Below are positions 42,801 to 53,798 of a DNA stretch of 64,000 nucleotides, one piece after another (position 1 is the first letter of the stretch; every line of letters starts with the position of its first letter). A program made the position numbers and the translations under genes. Source of the stretch: Cylicocyclus nassatus (taxonomy: Eukaryota; Nematoda; Chromadorea; Rhabditida; Strongylidae); assembly GCA_958299035.1 (NCBI GenBank), contig CATQJL010000112.1, positions 62,045,823 through 62,109,822 on the forward strand, in the 5' to 3' direction. The notes beneath the pieces are model-generated. The model was given only the letters and a program-made list of their open reading frames with translations, was not told the origin of the DNA and made no database searches.

Positions 42801-44329
42801 TACTTCAAACGTAATAGCAGCCACAATCCCGAGGAAGAAAATTCGCGCGGGGCCAATTCATTTTTATAAAATCTATTCTCTTGAGATCATTGTGAAAAAT
42901 TTATAAAAGAAAGTTATTTGCATGATTTTATGTGCATGCAATGGATGAAGACATAAAAATTATGCGAAATTGCGTCGCGCCGCACTGCCGCCGTCGTTCT
43001 TCTACCAAATCGCACCATATACCCTATTCAGGGTCATAAGCTGCTTTTCGCTGTGATATGCTTGGTTTCTGCAGTCATTTTAGAGATATATACTTATATA
43101 TTACTCGCCATCACATCTCTACAGATTCATGCAAACCTTAGCAGTAGCCTCAAGGGTTCAGAGGGATGCGACGTCTCTATACGAGGCATCTAGGCAACCT
43201 ACATTTTACGGGGACCTACGAGACTTATGTGAGGTTGTGAGAGATAGCTTAGAGACATTGTCTACGCAGATTTTCAACTTCCATGTTTTTGTCGTTCCGG
43301 GGCTCATGTCCCGGATTCCGAAATGAAGTCGTAAATCAGCGAAAACCTCGACAATCTTCGTTCAGAACAGCCCGCGGGGCGGTACCGAACGGTGATTGGC
43401 TGGGCGAGCACGAATGGGGGGATATTACTGAAGGGGCGGTGCCGCCCATAGATCCCGTGTCTCTTCGTTATTCCGAAACGAGATTTTAAGCCGTGACTTG
43501 GGCATTTGTTCAGGAGGGGATCTCCTACTATATGCTGCCAAAAGCTCAAGATCCCTGACTCAATAGACTGTGCCTTTGAGCGGTTTGGAAAATTGGGAGG
43601 GGAAAAGAAGTTATGTTTTTGCCTAAGCAAGACAAATTTCGAGGATGGACTGCAAACGAGAGAGGAAGAGAGAATGTTGATTTGGGAAAGGGAAGCTGGC
43701 AGGGAAGCTGTGGGTAGGGGAAAGGGGAAGAGGGAAAAAGAGTTTTTCTTGCACAATGAATTTACTCCAGTCATCTTCATTAAGCCAATAGAGGCAGAAG
43801 CCGGAGAGGCCTCACAAGTTATTTTTCTATAAGCAAGGGAGCAGAACTGGGCATAAATAAGTAATCCTTCAAAAATTGCCTTTTATATCAGTTGAGAGGA
43901 CGAACTGAGCTATAGGTATTGCGCTTTAAGCTCAATTTTCTTCTTTATATACAGAGCTGAATGTCTGTTTTTTTGCGTGAAGTCTGTATGTGTATCTGTA
44001 AGTGTTCCGACCAATTTGCACAAATAAACTTCGGGGCGGGGCGAGTGTCGTAAACTACTTCGTATCGATCAATATCGATTCTATCGATTTTGCAAAGTTT
44101 AAACTACGGGGCTGGGAGTTGCCACAACGGGATAAGCGAGCATGCTGATTACGCTAGTGGTCAATATAATAACTACCTCAAATTCAAGACTCCCTTGATT
44201 TTTTTCGGCATCTGGACTGAACGAAAGGAGTATGCTGTCCTACCCACAGTCACGCTTGGGAATGCCACAATGCAATAATTATATATCCGGTATTGGTCCC
44301 TTTAGCAAGAAATCGCACAGAAAATAAAG
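39864..44329. other. Region between the receptor and ASP genes
   Basis: About 40640-40940 is a copy of the CCCAGGATTTC-type repeat, with the hairpin GGGGCGTGGC/GCCACGCCCC at about 40770-40793 and a run of 17 G at 40923-40939. About 42230-42295 is a short tandem of GGGACTTTGG units. About 44028-44160 is the second copy of the GCTGATTACG repeat. A frame at 43129-43326 after CTCTACAG could be an exon but matches nothing. The 158-codon frame at 43304-43780 (minus) is discussed under rejected items. Confidence 0.5.
41364..41459. mobile_element. Possible short TTAA-flanked MITE or solo end
   Basis: TTAA at 41360-41363 is followed by CACGTTGACCGC and the stem GCATACGCGAGTATGC, the same end-plus-hairpin plan as the 37386 element. 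TTAA recurs at 41460-41463 but the right end pairs weakly (ACATGTTGTCAACAC inverted). Confidence 0.4.
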
Positions 44330-44335
44330 TTTCAG
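44330..44335 (+). promoter_or_regulatory. Possible trans-splice acceptor of the ASP gene
   Basis: TTTCAG ends at 44335 after an AT-rich stretch, 32 nt before the first ATG, with no upstream coding exon. This is the usual layout of a spliced-leader acceptor in nematodes. It is inferred from position only. Confidence 0.45.
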
Positions 44336-44367
44336 ACTCAGAAAAGCTGTGGTCAACTTTTGTCAAA

Positions 44368-46762
44368 ATGCTAATCATAATCGCGGTATGTTTGTCTTCT
44401 TTTTGGTTTTCGATAGAATGACATTGTATTTGTGTTCAGGCATTGATAGCGCAAAATATATCTCCAACTCAAGGTAAGCTGCTTGGATCTTCAATTCCCC
44501 CATTGCATATCGTCAATAGAGCTCAATAAACGATTCAGGAGAAGAATGCTATAACAAAACCATTGAAGACAGTGTGACAGAGTTTCATAATGAGTTGAGA
44601 AGGGACTTTGCTACCAAAAATATAGACTCGAAATATGGAGACATACCAGGCTCAAAAAGTTTGTTCAAACTGGTGAGTGATTCACTAAACGTCAAACAAT
44701 ATCAAACAGAGGCTGGCAAGGCTGCGTGCATACTTGCATGTGCCAACGCCGTTCTAGTGCTGTGCCAGCGCGGTTACAGTGCTGTGCTAGTGCAGAACGT
44801 CGAGTTGTAAAAAACAGGGCGCGTTTGTATGGGTTTCGACGCGGTGTTAGCACATCGTTAGCACGGAGCTGTCACGGCGTTGGAACGGCGCTGGCCAAGC
44901 TTGAGATACGGACCCTCTTGGTCTGTCTAGGCAGTGGGTATAAAGAAATGGACTACAATTTGATTTAAGTGGCTTGGCGGCTCGAAGGCGGGGTTTCGTG
45001 ACCTAATTAAGGCTAGATAATGATCAAAGAGCACGCGCTCGACAGAGACGCAGACTGCGTCGCGGGCGCGAGCGGCTTTAATTTAGTCACAAAGCCCCAC
45101 CTTCCAGCCGCCAAGCCTGTTGAATAAAAGGTTAAGTACCCTAATTTCACGCGTACAAGGCGCGGGGTGGCCCTAGCTTTCATCGAGCTGCTCAGCCGCC
45201 CCAACGTGTTTTAAGAAGCGATCCTTATGCCGCACGTGCCGATTCGTCAGGCAAAACGCAGCACGGCATGGGGTTCCTTTGGTTGCGAAGTCCTTTGCCG
45301 TGTTCGGGCTGGTCGATGAAAGCTAGGACCACCCCGCGCCTTGTACGCGTGAAATTAGGGTAAATCATTGCATCGATTTTTAAAGACATAGCTGTCTTAC
45401 TATGATTTGAGATAGCGCCGAGAGCGTGTGCATGCGAAAAGAGCAGTCGATAATTTTGGAAAAAAAAGTTGCAATGATTTTTAAAAGAAAGCTTCGCCTA
45501 CTTGCAGAAAAAATCATTTCTGTACTTTCAATTATGTAATGTTCCTTTCTTTGACGTGCATCAGGTTCATAGACTCTGCTTGTCCATTGGAATGACTATT
45601 TTGCTCCTCCTTCTCCCCTGCTGCTTTTCTTTTTTTCTTTTTCTTTTTTGTGAAAACGCTAACAATTGCAGAAGTATGACTGCGGTTTGGCTGCTCTTGC
45701 CGGAGCTCTCATACCCAAAGACTGCAGTAAACAAGCTCGTGACCTCTCTCCAATGGGAGTGAGCAGTAATTTCAGAAAGTGTGTTTGGAACGAACGGCTG
45801 CAATATTCTGAACGTTCACAAATGATCCTTTCAGGTTCCGCACTGTCAGAGAAATTGTAGGGGATGATATTATCGAATATTATAACGTGACCGTCGAAGA
45901 ATGGGCTACGAAGAATATCGTTCCACTCGAATCTGATGTGATCTACAAGGATAAAAGCATGGAAGCTTTTGCTAATGTGAGACACACAATGTTACGTCGT
46001 TAAAAAAATGAGCATGAGAGGTGGCGGTGATGTTTGAGGTCGTAGGCACTTAAAAGACATGATGTTTTCGGGTCAGAAAGGGGAGGGTTAGATAATGGTT
46101 AGTTTAAGGGGATGAATGACTTGATAATAGTCAGAATTGCCACTGTACCGACGCTGTATTAGCGCCATCCAAATGCCGTACCAACGCCGCGCCGGCATCC
46201 ACAGGGCGCGCCTCTCCGGCAATCCGGCACGGCTCCAGCACGGCAGTGGAACCGAGCCGGAACTGCGCCAGCGCGGGCAACTTTGAATGTAGGCCAAATG
46301 TTATCAAGCAGAGCTGTAGCTTTTCCAACATAGCAATTTTTGCATGAAATTGTAAATGGATAATATTTGAGAGCTCCCGAAGATTTTTTTGAAGTGATAA
46401 AAATTTTAGATGATATATTACAAGTCTATAGCCTTTGGATGCACGCACAAGAATTGCAAAAATGATGATGATAATGCTACTTCCTTTGCGATTGCATGTG
46501 TGTACGGATTAGCGTAAGTTATTTTTATCAAAAACCAGCACAATTGTGTGAAGATTAATTGTCTGCTACAGCTGCTGTTGTTGTCGCTTTTTTAGCCCAA
46601 AAATTGGTGAGCCGCTCTATATACCAAATCCGAAACCGAAAAATAAGAAAGGATGCACGGCACATAAGACTTGCAAAGAAGTTGTATCCGATGGTAAATG
46701 CATGACAAATGAAGAAAATACCTTAGGACCTCTTTGTGAATCTAATATGACCGAAGTAGACG
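44368..46762 (+). CDS. ASP gene exons 1-7: signal peptide and SCP domain 1
   Basis: Exons 1-2 give the signal peptide. Exon 3 has TEFHNELRR, the start of the domain. Exon 4 (45672-45778) starts KYDCGL; I chose the donor AA|GTGTGT at 45779 because it alone keeps phase with exon 5. Exon 5 gives FRTVREIVGDD and EEWATKN. Exon 6 gives IAFGCTHKNC and IACVYG; exon 7 gives KIGEPLYI, then a cysteine-rich hinge (GCTAHKTC, GKC, LC). The GHxTQ signature of CAP1 is absent, and so is the GEN motif, so this domain is divergent. Exon 4 is the least certain. Confidence 0.88.
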
Positions 46763-49700
46763 GTAAGTTCCATCACAACCCTTTGCTATTACTGCATTAA
46801 AATTTCATATCTCTCAAAATGTGACTGGTTTTATTTTGCGAATTCTTTGGAGCTCATAACAAATTGGTAATCGAAGCATTAACATTTTCTTGTGTTCCAT
46901 AATACATTACTTCTTTTTTGCACTGTAGATCCACACTAAGTGAAGGCGATTTATTGCACGCAGAGATAGGACGTCGCTACACCATCGGCGTCTCCTTGAT
47001 CAAGCGCTCTTTCACTCCTCGCACAGTCTGCTGTCTCTTCCATGCTCCCACTATCTAATTGTAAGTAGGACGCAATCGCGTCCACTCCTTGCGTGGGCCA
47101 ACTCACACTGACCAATTTTCACCCTCACACCTTTGTATTGTATGTTGATTTTTACTGTTTCGGAATCCACACAGTTTGACTATCTTGACTAAAAGATGCT
47201 GATAAAGACCTACAGTGAAATCGCAACTTTTATCTTACTGTAGGATCACGGTAAGGACTCCTAGCAGAATGGCGCCCTTGCGAATTGACTGCAATTTTAG
47301 CAAGGTTCCAAAATACTTAACTCTGTAATGGGATTTTAGAGACGTGATTTTAGCCAATATGTGCAGGTTCGCAAAGCAAATAGTGTGGTCAGGTTTTGAC
47401 GGAGGTTTGAAAATTATCTAGGTGCGCGTGGGCTAACTTGGAGTAAAGATTACGCTATCTTAATGCTTATAGAGATCAACAACATTTTTGATGATGAAGT
47501 TTAAGTTTTCTGAATCTTTGGGAAGGTGAAATTTTTTGCGAAACTTGGGTTTTTCCAGCGCAAATCCTACAATAATGAACCAAATAACGAAGGGCATATT
47601 TCGGAAGAAATTCCTCCAAGATAAGCAAATCCAAATTGCAGCCCGTCGTCGTCGTTCTCCACACTATTTCATTTTTTTTAATTTCAGGAACCTGTAAATA
47701 AAAGTCGACGAAAGACATCGGGCTAAAAAATATTAATAAATTCATTCTTTCAGTTGAAACAACATCGTCTACAGCCTCGACGCAATCTACGAGCACTACT
47801 CTGACTCCGACTACCACTACCACTACGACAACAATCACTTCAGCTACAGAAACTACGACAACAACCACTTCAACTACACCAACTACGACAACAACGACTT
47901 CAACTACACCAACTACGACAACAACGACTTCAACTACACCAACTACGACAACAACCACTCCAACCACTGGGATGACTCAGGAAATGCGAGACAAAATTAT
48001 TCAGATGATAAACTATCGCAGGTATGAGCATTAGAGCGCATTTGAACACAAAGATGGGGGAGGGGAGGGGGGGGGGGGGACAGAGAGTTGAGCGAACCAA
48101 CGACCTGCAACTGAGATAGATCGTGATGTAGGAAAGTAAGTCAGGCACATTTCCATCTCAGAGATCTTATCTTTGCTAGGCAGTGCCGTATGCAGTTCTT
48201 GGGCTTTCCGGATTTCCCTGCCAATGCTATGCCAGCGCCGTCCCAGCGCCGTGCCGGGATATACGTACCCGTGCTAATCGGGAGACGGTCTTTTCGCACG
48301 GGCGGTCTCAAGCGCCACCCCGATTTTGACTTGTCTGAACACGTCGCGCACGCCGCAAACCTTTCCTCCCCTTGTTCTGCTTACAAGGAAACGATACTTG
48401 GTGTCCGTGGCCTTTTGAGATGAAACGTATACCGTCACATTCGCCTTGGGACGCTGATTCCGAATCTGACTTCCGTTTCTGCTAATCGTTTCGCTAGAAG
48501 AAGTTATAAGGGATTTTTGCGTCAATGGCCGCCCAAAAGAAATACGGTCGAAGTGCCTAATTTTTGAAAAGAAGCTTGATTAAGGCAGTGCAAAACTCAA
48601 AAACACAAAAGGACTCGAACCTAAACTTGTATTAACTTGCGAAACTATTGCACTAGCCACTACACCACATTTTAGCGGCGGTTTTGGCATTTCGACCACA
48701 TCTCCTTCGGCGCGAAAATCCTTCATAACTTTTTTCCAAGAAATGGTTAGCAAAAACGGAAGTCAGATTCGAAGTCAGCGCTCCAAGACAAGTGTAATGG
48801 TATACATCTCATCTCAAAAAGCCACGGACACCAAGTATCGTTCCCTTGTTAGGGAAGCCGCCGCAGGATGTGTCGCGCGCGGAGGTGGTCTCGTATGGAA
48901 AGCATAACGGTCGTGCAAATAGCCCTACACCCGTACTAATCTATCGACCTTGCGGCCTAGCACTAACACAGCAACTTTGGAGATGCTTTCAAATGTCTTT
49001 TTTTCTTGTGCTATGGCTTCATTAATAGGGTTTCTATGATCAACTGAACGTACTCCTTTTACTCTTTTTCAAACATTCATTGTGAACTAACCACATTTTA
49101 CATTGCTCTCATTGTCAGATTCATTTTGAGAAGTCTCATATTTTTCTAACCCAGGTCGCAACTGGCAAAGGGGCTCGTTAGAAATGGAATCGCAGGAAAT
49201 CCAAATTGCGCCCAAGCTACAAATATGTACCAGATGGTGAGTGGCTGGATTTTGTAGAAAAGGAATTAAATAGACGAGAAAAAACTGTCCAGTTAAAACT
49301 TGCTATCGTCGTAATCATCGACCGCAGGGACTGGCCGTAAAATGCGGAGCTCGCGCGGCGCGGCTGTATTGTCATGGGAGCACGGGAGTTGCATAATAAA
49401 TACTGGTATTTGACCATGCGACGCGTGCTCCGCATTCTATGGCTATTCCGTAACGTCAACGACTCGACAGTACAAAGTTTTGCAAGCATTAAAACTTTTC
49501 AGAGATACGATATGACATTAGAAGCAGAAGCGCAAGCGGTTGCTGACACTTGCCAGGACATCGCATCCGGGGTGGCAACAACTTCTGGTCAAAATGCTTA
49601 CGTTATGTCAACCGTAACATTACCGCTATATGATGTGCTTGTGGAGGTGAGACAGACCGAGCAGAATCAATAACTTATATAGCTTTCAAGCATTCATTTT

Positions 49701-50561
49701 TAGACGCAAAAAGTGTGGTGGTCACAAATAACCAAAAATGGCATAAATGCTCAAATGCACTATACACAGTTTCTGGAAACAAAACCGCTGTCTCCTAGCG
49801 CATTCACTCAGGTACAAATACTCATCTCATGAGAGGAAATATACAAAAAGCTTCTTGTGCGCATTATTTTGCCTCAGCAAATGTCCAAAGAACATATCGC
49901 TTTCAAAGCTTACTTCTCGAGCCGATTTTGACTTCGAGCACTAAAAATTGTTGAAAAGCAAGTCTTGGAAATTATGTGGATCGCCTTAAATAGCAAAAAC
50001 TTCGTCGACTTCTTTTGTATGGTTCAAAAAATTTGCTAAATTGAAGGTTACCGTCGAACGAAGGCGCAAGAGCAATAGTAGTTGAGCGGGGCGAAGGCGG
50101 CGCACGCGTATCTTCTCTTGGACTGTGACTTCATGCGCTTTGCGGAACTTCACGCCCATAGATTTTGCGCCTTTCCGGCAGTAGCCCAGGCTCCTTCGAT
50201 GAAATAAATTAATTCCTTTGAGTGATTAAGGTTTTTTCATTGTATTTCATTGTATCGCAGATGGCCTGGGCTAGATCCTACAAAGTCGGTTGCGGTATAA
50301 AACGCTGCAGTTTCGGCACTAGTGTCGTCTGCCGTTATGGCCCACGGTAAGGCTTATTTTGCACTACATTTTTGTTATGTACTGGAAATTTCCTATTCGT
50401 TTCCATAGAGTTATAATCATGACAGTGTATTTTATGTGAATATTTGATATGTATTTTGCAGCGGCAACATCATCGGCGAGTACATCTACAACACTGGCAG
50501 TACCTGCGCTTCCTGCAGCTATTCATGCTCAGATGGGCTTTGTCCAGCACCAGCGAATTAA
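44368..50561 (+). CDS. Two-domain activation-associated secreted protein (ASP; SCP/TAPS family), 13 exons
   Basis: Secreted cysteine-rich protein of the SCP/TAPS (CAP) family; in strongylid worms these are excretory-secretory products tied to infection and host interaction. Exons: 44368-44385, 44440-44473, 44539-44672, 45672-45778, 45835-45976, 46410-46513, 46596-46762, 47754-48021, 49155-49236, 49503-49646, 49704-49811, 50261-50346, 50462-50561. The sum is 1494 nt, exactly 498 codons with the stop, and all phases agree. Residues 1-13 form a short signal peptide (MLIIIAALIA, then QN). Domain 1 is about residues 20-235, the Thr/Pro linker about 236-305, domain 2 about 306-497. AATAAA is at 50595-50600. 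The two-domain plan resembles hookworm ASP-1. Exact function is unknown. Confidence 0.93.
44700..44900 (+). repeat. GC-rich repeat of GCCAGCGC/TGCTGTGC words in ASP intron 3
   Basis: Words such as GTGCCAGCGCGGTTA, GTGCTGTGCTAGTGC and GGCGTTGGAACGGCGCTGG recur. Related GCGC-rich sequence is at 46140-46290 (intron 5), about 48215-48265 (intron 8) and about 56360-56385. Non-coding. Confidence 0.55.
44968..45119. mobile_element. Hairpin MITE in ASP intron 3
   Basis: GTGGCTTGGCGGCTCGAAGG..GTGACCTAATTAA pairs with the inverse of TTAATTTAGTCAC..CCTTCCAGCCGCCAAGCC. The loop is GC-rich (GACGCAGACTGCGTC). It lies 20 bp left of the next MITE. Confidence 0.75.
45140..45360. mobile_element. TA-flanked MITE in ASP intron 3 (221 bp)
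   Basis: CCCTAATTTCACGCGTACAA is repeated inverted at the right end almost without change for about 48 bases (to CTAGCTTTCATCGA). TA is at 45138-45139 and 45361-45362. The near-perfect arms suggest a young insertion. Confidence 0.87.
46955..47115 (+). repeat. Dispersed repeat, copy in ASP intron 7
   Basis: Shares CGGCGTCTC..GCGCTCTTTCAC, CTGTCTCT and GGACGCAATCGCGTCCA with 50770-50905 in the same orientation. The GGACGCAATNGCGTCC part is a small palindrome. Non-coding. Confidence 0.6.
47754..48021 (+). CDS. ASP gene exon 8: threonine-rich linker with 30-bp repeats
   Basis: After CTTTCAG the frame gives ETTSSTASTQSTSTT, then repeats of TPTTTTTTST (30 bp each) and TGMTQEMRDKIIQMINYRR, the first helix of domain 2. 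About 60 of 90 residues are Thr, Ser or Pro, so heavy O-glycosylation is expected. The repeat is near perfect at DNA level between about 47870 and 47960. The opposite strand has an open frame only because of this repeat. Confidence 0.92.
48255..48950. mobile_element. Fold-back MITE with a tRNA-like loop in ASP intron 8
   Basis: GAAACGATACTTGGTGTCCG..CTTTTGAGATG pairs with the inverse of CATCTCAAAAAGCCACGGACACCAAGTATCGTTCC. The pairing extends outward (GTCGCGC, GAGAC..GGTC) and inward (CGCTGATTCCGAATCTGACTTCCGTTT). The two arms enclose about 150 bp that include the tRNA-like stretch. Ends are not sharp; no target duplication was found. Confidence 0.72.
48598..48672 (-). pseudogene. tRNA-like sequence (pseudo-tRNA or SINE head)
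   Basis: On the minus strand it reads TGGTGTAGTGGCTAGTGCAA, which fits an A box and D arm, and GGTTCGAGTCC, which fits a B box and T arm, about 32 bases apart. The anticodon arm and acceptor stem do not pair well, so it is not a working tRNA gene. It sits in the loop of the fold-back MITE. Confidence 0.45.
49155..50561 (+). CDS. ASP gene exons 9-13: SCP domain 2
   Basis: The order of motifs fits the family: SQLAKGLVRNGIAGNPNCAQ (exon 9), RYDMTLEAEAQAVADTC and TSGQNAYV (exon 10), KVWWSQITKNG (exon 11), FTQMAWARSYKVGCG and VVCRYGPRGN (exons 11-13), YIYNTGSTCASC and CSDGLCPAPAN-stop. The CAP2-type motif and cysteines are kept. The four residues of the classic CAP cavity are not: no His after the first Cys, Q for E in GQN, Q for E in WWSQI, and SAFTQ in place of GHFTQ. 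TAA is at 50559-50561. Confidence 0.93.
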
Positions 50562-50594
50562 CAAATTTTGACGACTGCAATAATCTTCTATTGA

Positions 50595-50600
50595 AATAAA
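50595..50600 (+). terminator. Polyadenylation signal of the ASP gene
   Basis: AATAAA lies 34 nt after the stop codon, a normal distance for a short nematode 3' UTR. Confidence 0.75.
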
Positions 50601-50769
50601 GTTTCAAAAGCAACTGGAATAAATGAAAACTATGAAACTTGGATTTGCTTGTCAAATCTTTTTCAAACAAGCGCTTCTGACAGAATAACTCATTAAACCA
50701 CTGCTTAGCTGACCCAAATTACCCAAAAACTGGTTTATGAAAGTGCAAGGTGACTCGTTTGACGAAGTC

Positions 50770-50905
50770 ACTACGGACACTGTCGGCGTCTCGCTAATCG
50801 GGCGCTCTTTCACCCGTCTCGCCGTCTGGTGTCTCTCCCATGTACGAACTATCTCGATTGGACGCAATGGCGTCCAGTCTGTGCGTGCGATGAATCTCCC
50901 ATACA
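50770..50905 (+). repeat. Dispersed repeat, copy after the ASP gene
   Basis: Collinear with 46955-47115 (CGGCGTCTC, GGGCGCTCTTTCACCC, GGACGCAATGGCGTCC). It lies about 200 bp after the ASP stop codon. Confidence 0.6.
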
Positions 50906-52540
50906 TTTGCAGAGCAGGATACTGACATTCTGCTAGTTACAAACGAGGTGAGCAGTGATCAGAACCATAAGTACAGTCATTACGAGAAAAGAGGATGGTG
51001 TGCTGAATCCGCTAACGAATGCAACATGCTTTCAACAACGCTTTGTTTGTTATAAGTTCAAATTGTCTCGAATGCAGCGTCGTAAAAGGGCGCATTTGTG
51101 CTGGCATATGAATGTAGATATTTTCCTGGAGACAATCTTACTGCGACTGCGACAGAACACAACAAGGTTTTTGAAATCATTGCAAGCAGTTGGGCAATAA
51201 ATACACGGTAACTTCCTTGGATAATATCCTTCTAAAACGAAGTTGACCTCTTTTAAAATGATCCGAGCAAGGCTAGAGGATTTCAGTACCAAGCGAAAGT
51301 GGGTCCCTCGGACACGGAAGTGAGCAAGTGCGAGATGTCGCGTTTGACCAGAAGTAAGAATTAGGTTAGGAAGTTAACTCATCCCTGGAGAGAAGGCTCT
51401 CCCACCGGTGGATTTCCTGCCCTGCGGCAGAGTACCCATGCCCTTACGATCGATGTCGTAGGGTTCCGCAACGAGTCTGTGTCTCTGTGTTAGCTGGAAC
51501 TGTCCCACTGGTCGATATTCAAATTGTAGGGGTCTGCGAAAGCTTGTTGTAGCCTATCGTAACTCTGTAACTCTGCGTCACTGAATGGGCTCTAATCGTC
51601 TACCAACTTGATATCTTTTCGTAGAGCCGGTTTTTGGATAAGCAAGGGAGGTCAAAACTCGGAGAACGCGGTTTTGCGCTAGTTTTACACGAAGGCAGCT
51701 GCCCTAGTAAGCGGGGAGCGGCTGTACGTGCTAGTGGTGGGATACTCGGATATTTAGGAGGACTATAGACGAGAGGGGAGAGGATACCGAGTGAACATCC
51801 AACTAACACGCACCTCATATGTATGAACGCGAGGTGGCAATTGTTGCAGATGCCTCCATGGGACCTATAGCCTCCCTATCCTGCTCGTACATGCCATTTG
51901 CACAAGCTTCGCTACCCAAACAAGCTGCCTTCGCCATGCACATTTACTCAAGCACAAGGTATAACATGAAGCCGCATTGCAAGGATGTTGTTTTGAGCGC
52001 GAATCTCAAACCGATTTGGGCGCGCATTTCAAATTGAAGCGACATCGGGATCTTCTTTTCGAGGTCCTGGGACGAAAGCAGCTCGTCGATGGGAGAGTCG
52101 AAAATTCATGCACATTTGTGTAGAGGCCATATTCTGTTCTTTCTCTCGCTTCAAATAGCATAACATCATAGTTATTGGTAAACGTCAGCTTCAGCCTGTC
52201 AAGCACACTTGTGCATTGAGGGCTCGGGCCTTGAAATAGTTGTGAAGAGCTCGCTACTCTATTCTGGCATGAGTCTCATAACAATGTATTCGAAACTAGA
52301 TAGGCACTTTCGTTTATAGCGCATTCTCAATGATAGGAATGTGTTTTAGTGCGATGATACTTCGTTCGAGAAGAATTCTTGGAATCAGGACAAGTGTTAA
52401 ACCTGTCATATCTTTCAAGCCGCAATTGCGCTCGCAATTTCCATTCTTCAAGCTTCCGCCCGAACTGTGCATCCGCATCCTGAGACACTTGTGGCAGGTT
52501 TGGATGTTTTTGCTTTGAAAGCGTAGATCACGCGCCCGCC
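50906..52540. other. Intergenic DNA, no gene recognised
   Basis: Short frames on both strands (51600-51818, 51819-52037, 52314-52625) match nothing. CTCTCCCACCGGTGG near 51405 resembles the palindromes of the TTAA elements but has no TTAA end beside it. Confidence 0.5.
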
Positions 52541-52546
52541 CTTTAA

Positions 52547-52870
52547 CCCATTGACGACGATGTGTGCCACCGGTGGCCCACACACTTTTTGCCGCCAGGG
52601 ACGATGTGGACCACCGGCGGCCCATAACCCTTGCAAAACCATATCATTTCCAGGTCTAGTATTTTTTCCACAGTTCAGTATTTTTTCTAAATTTTTGCAT
52701 TCTTGTAGTTAATCTGTGGAGTTCGTCCTTCAAGAAAATGATTGTAGTTGTTTACGAAACAACTTCACATTCCGTGAATAATCACAAAACTTCTCCACGC
52801 CGAAAATGTTGTGCAAAATCGCGTCGTCCCACAGCGCCGCCACGCAAAATTAGGCGTCGTCGTCAATGGG
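52547..52870. mobile_element. TTAA-flanked (piggyBac-type) MITE, 324 bp
   Basis: TTAA at 52543-52546 and 52871-52874; inverted ends CCCATTGACGACGA / TCGTCGTCAATGGG. Inside the left end lies TGTGTGCCACCGGTGGCCCACACA and then a degenerate copy (GTGGACCACCGGCGGCCCA). The end sequence and ACCGGT hairpin tie it to the 37386 element. Confidence 0.85.
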
Positions 52871-53531
52871 TTAACGGTCTCGTTTTTATGAGGAGCGGCG
52901 CGCGCCTATGGTTAATTTGCGAGAGTAGTAGGGGACAATATGTCGCCAACACTTTACCGCGCGTGCAGCTGGCGGCAGTTAGAGCTATCTGTAGCCCAAG
53001 TAGTGGTCCTAAGCGAACATTTGAGACAAGGTACTCTACATACTGCGGACGTCGCACACTTGTAGCAGCTATCCGCGGCGGAGGAGGGAGAGGAACTAGG
53101 ATCTAACGGTAACATAGACCCCCTCACCGGTGGCACTGGTCGTGTTATAGTCCATCTCATCGGATGGCCGATGCGTTGGTTGGAAATCGCGCGCGCCGAG
53201 GGTTTGCACTGCATGTGCGCGCGCAAAGCATAGTTGGAGACTGCAACTATAACAAGGCCTTGACGTAATGCAACATCTATCAGTGCATGTGCGTATCACA
53301 TTAGTTTTGGTCTGATTCAGATAGAAAGAGGCTGAATAGAGGCGCGCATTTGTCGCAGATATCGCAAGACCTTCCCTTTCGGGGACGTATTTTTTCCTAC
53401 CCCCGCATACAGCATACATTGCGTGTACAGTAAGCGTCGCTCAACAGAAACTTCTGATTTTACCATAATCTCAACTACAGCAAATGAGCATCTCCTTATA
53501 TCGTCCCCTCAACAGTTGCTGCTACCCTTAA

Positions 53532-53798
53532 AGGCAGCGTACACCCAAAATCTAAGTTGCCTAATTTTCTAGATTTTTCTACACCGTGTATATACTGGGC
53601 CCAGAAGAAGACCAACTGCGTTGGTCCGGTCTTTCAATGTTGCTTCTGAGCGGAGTAAACCCCCCTCAATTTTCTTTCACGCCGCCCCTTTTCTTTCGCT
53701 CCGCCTCCTCCGAACGAATCCATAACAGCGTAAGCTGCAATTGCAGTTGCAGTTGCTGTTGCAACATCTGTTGCATTTGTTTTGGGTGTACGCTGCCT
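53532..53798. mobile_element. TTAA-flanked MITE of another family (267 bp)
   Basis: AGGCAGCGTACACCCAAAA is repeated inverted at the right, with TTAA at 53528-53531 and 53799-53802. It lacks the ACCGGT hairpin but contains a CTGCAATTGCAG palindrome near 53734 and GTTGCTGTTGCAAC near 53754. The next hairpin element begins directly at its right edge. Confidence 0.82.

Noticed and set aside
43304..43780. 158-codon minus-strand frame before the ASP gene
   Set aside because: Low-complexity S/P/F composition, no recognised domain, no splice support; the GC-rich part at 43370-43460 explains the lack of stops. It could still be an unknown gene, but I cannot support it.
47476..47967. 163-codon minus-strand frame rich in V and G
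   Set aside because: It is the antisense of the ASP threonine linker repeat; the sense strand has matching splice phases and family motifs.
48598..48672. Functional tRNA gene on the minus strand
   Set aside because: The A and B boxes fit but the acceptor and anticodon stems do not pair; kept only as a tRNA-like relic.
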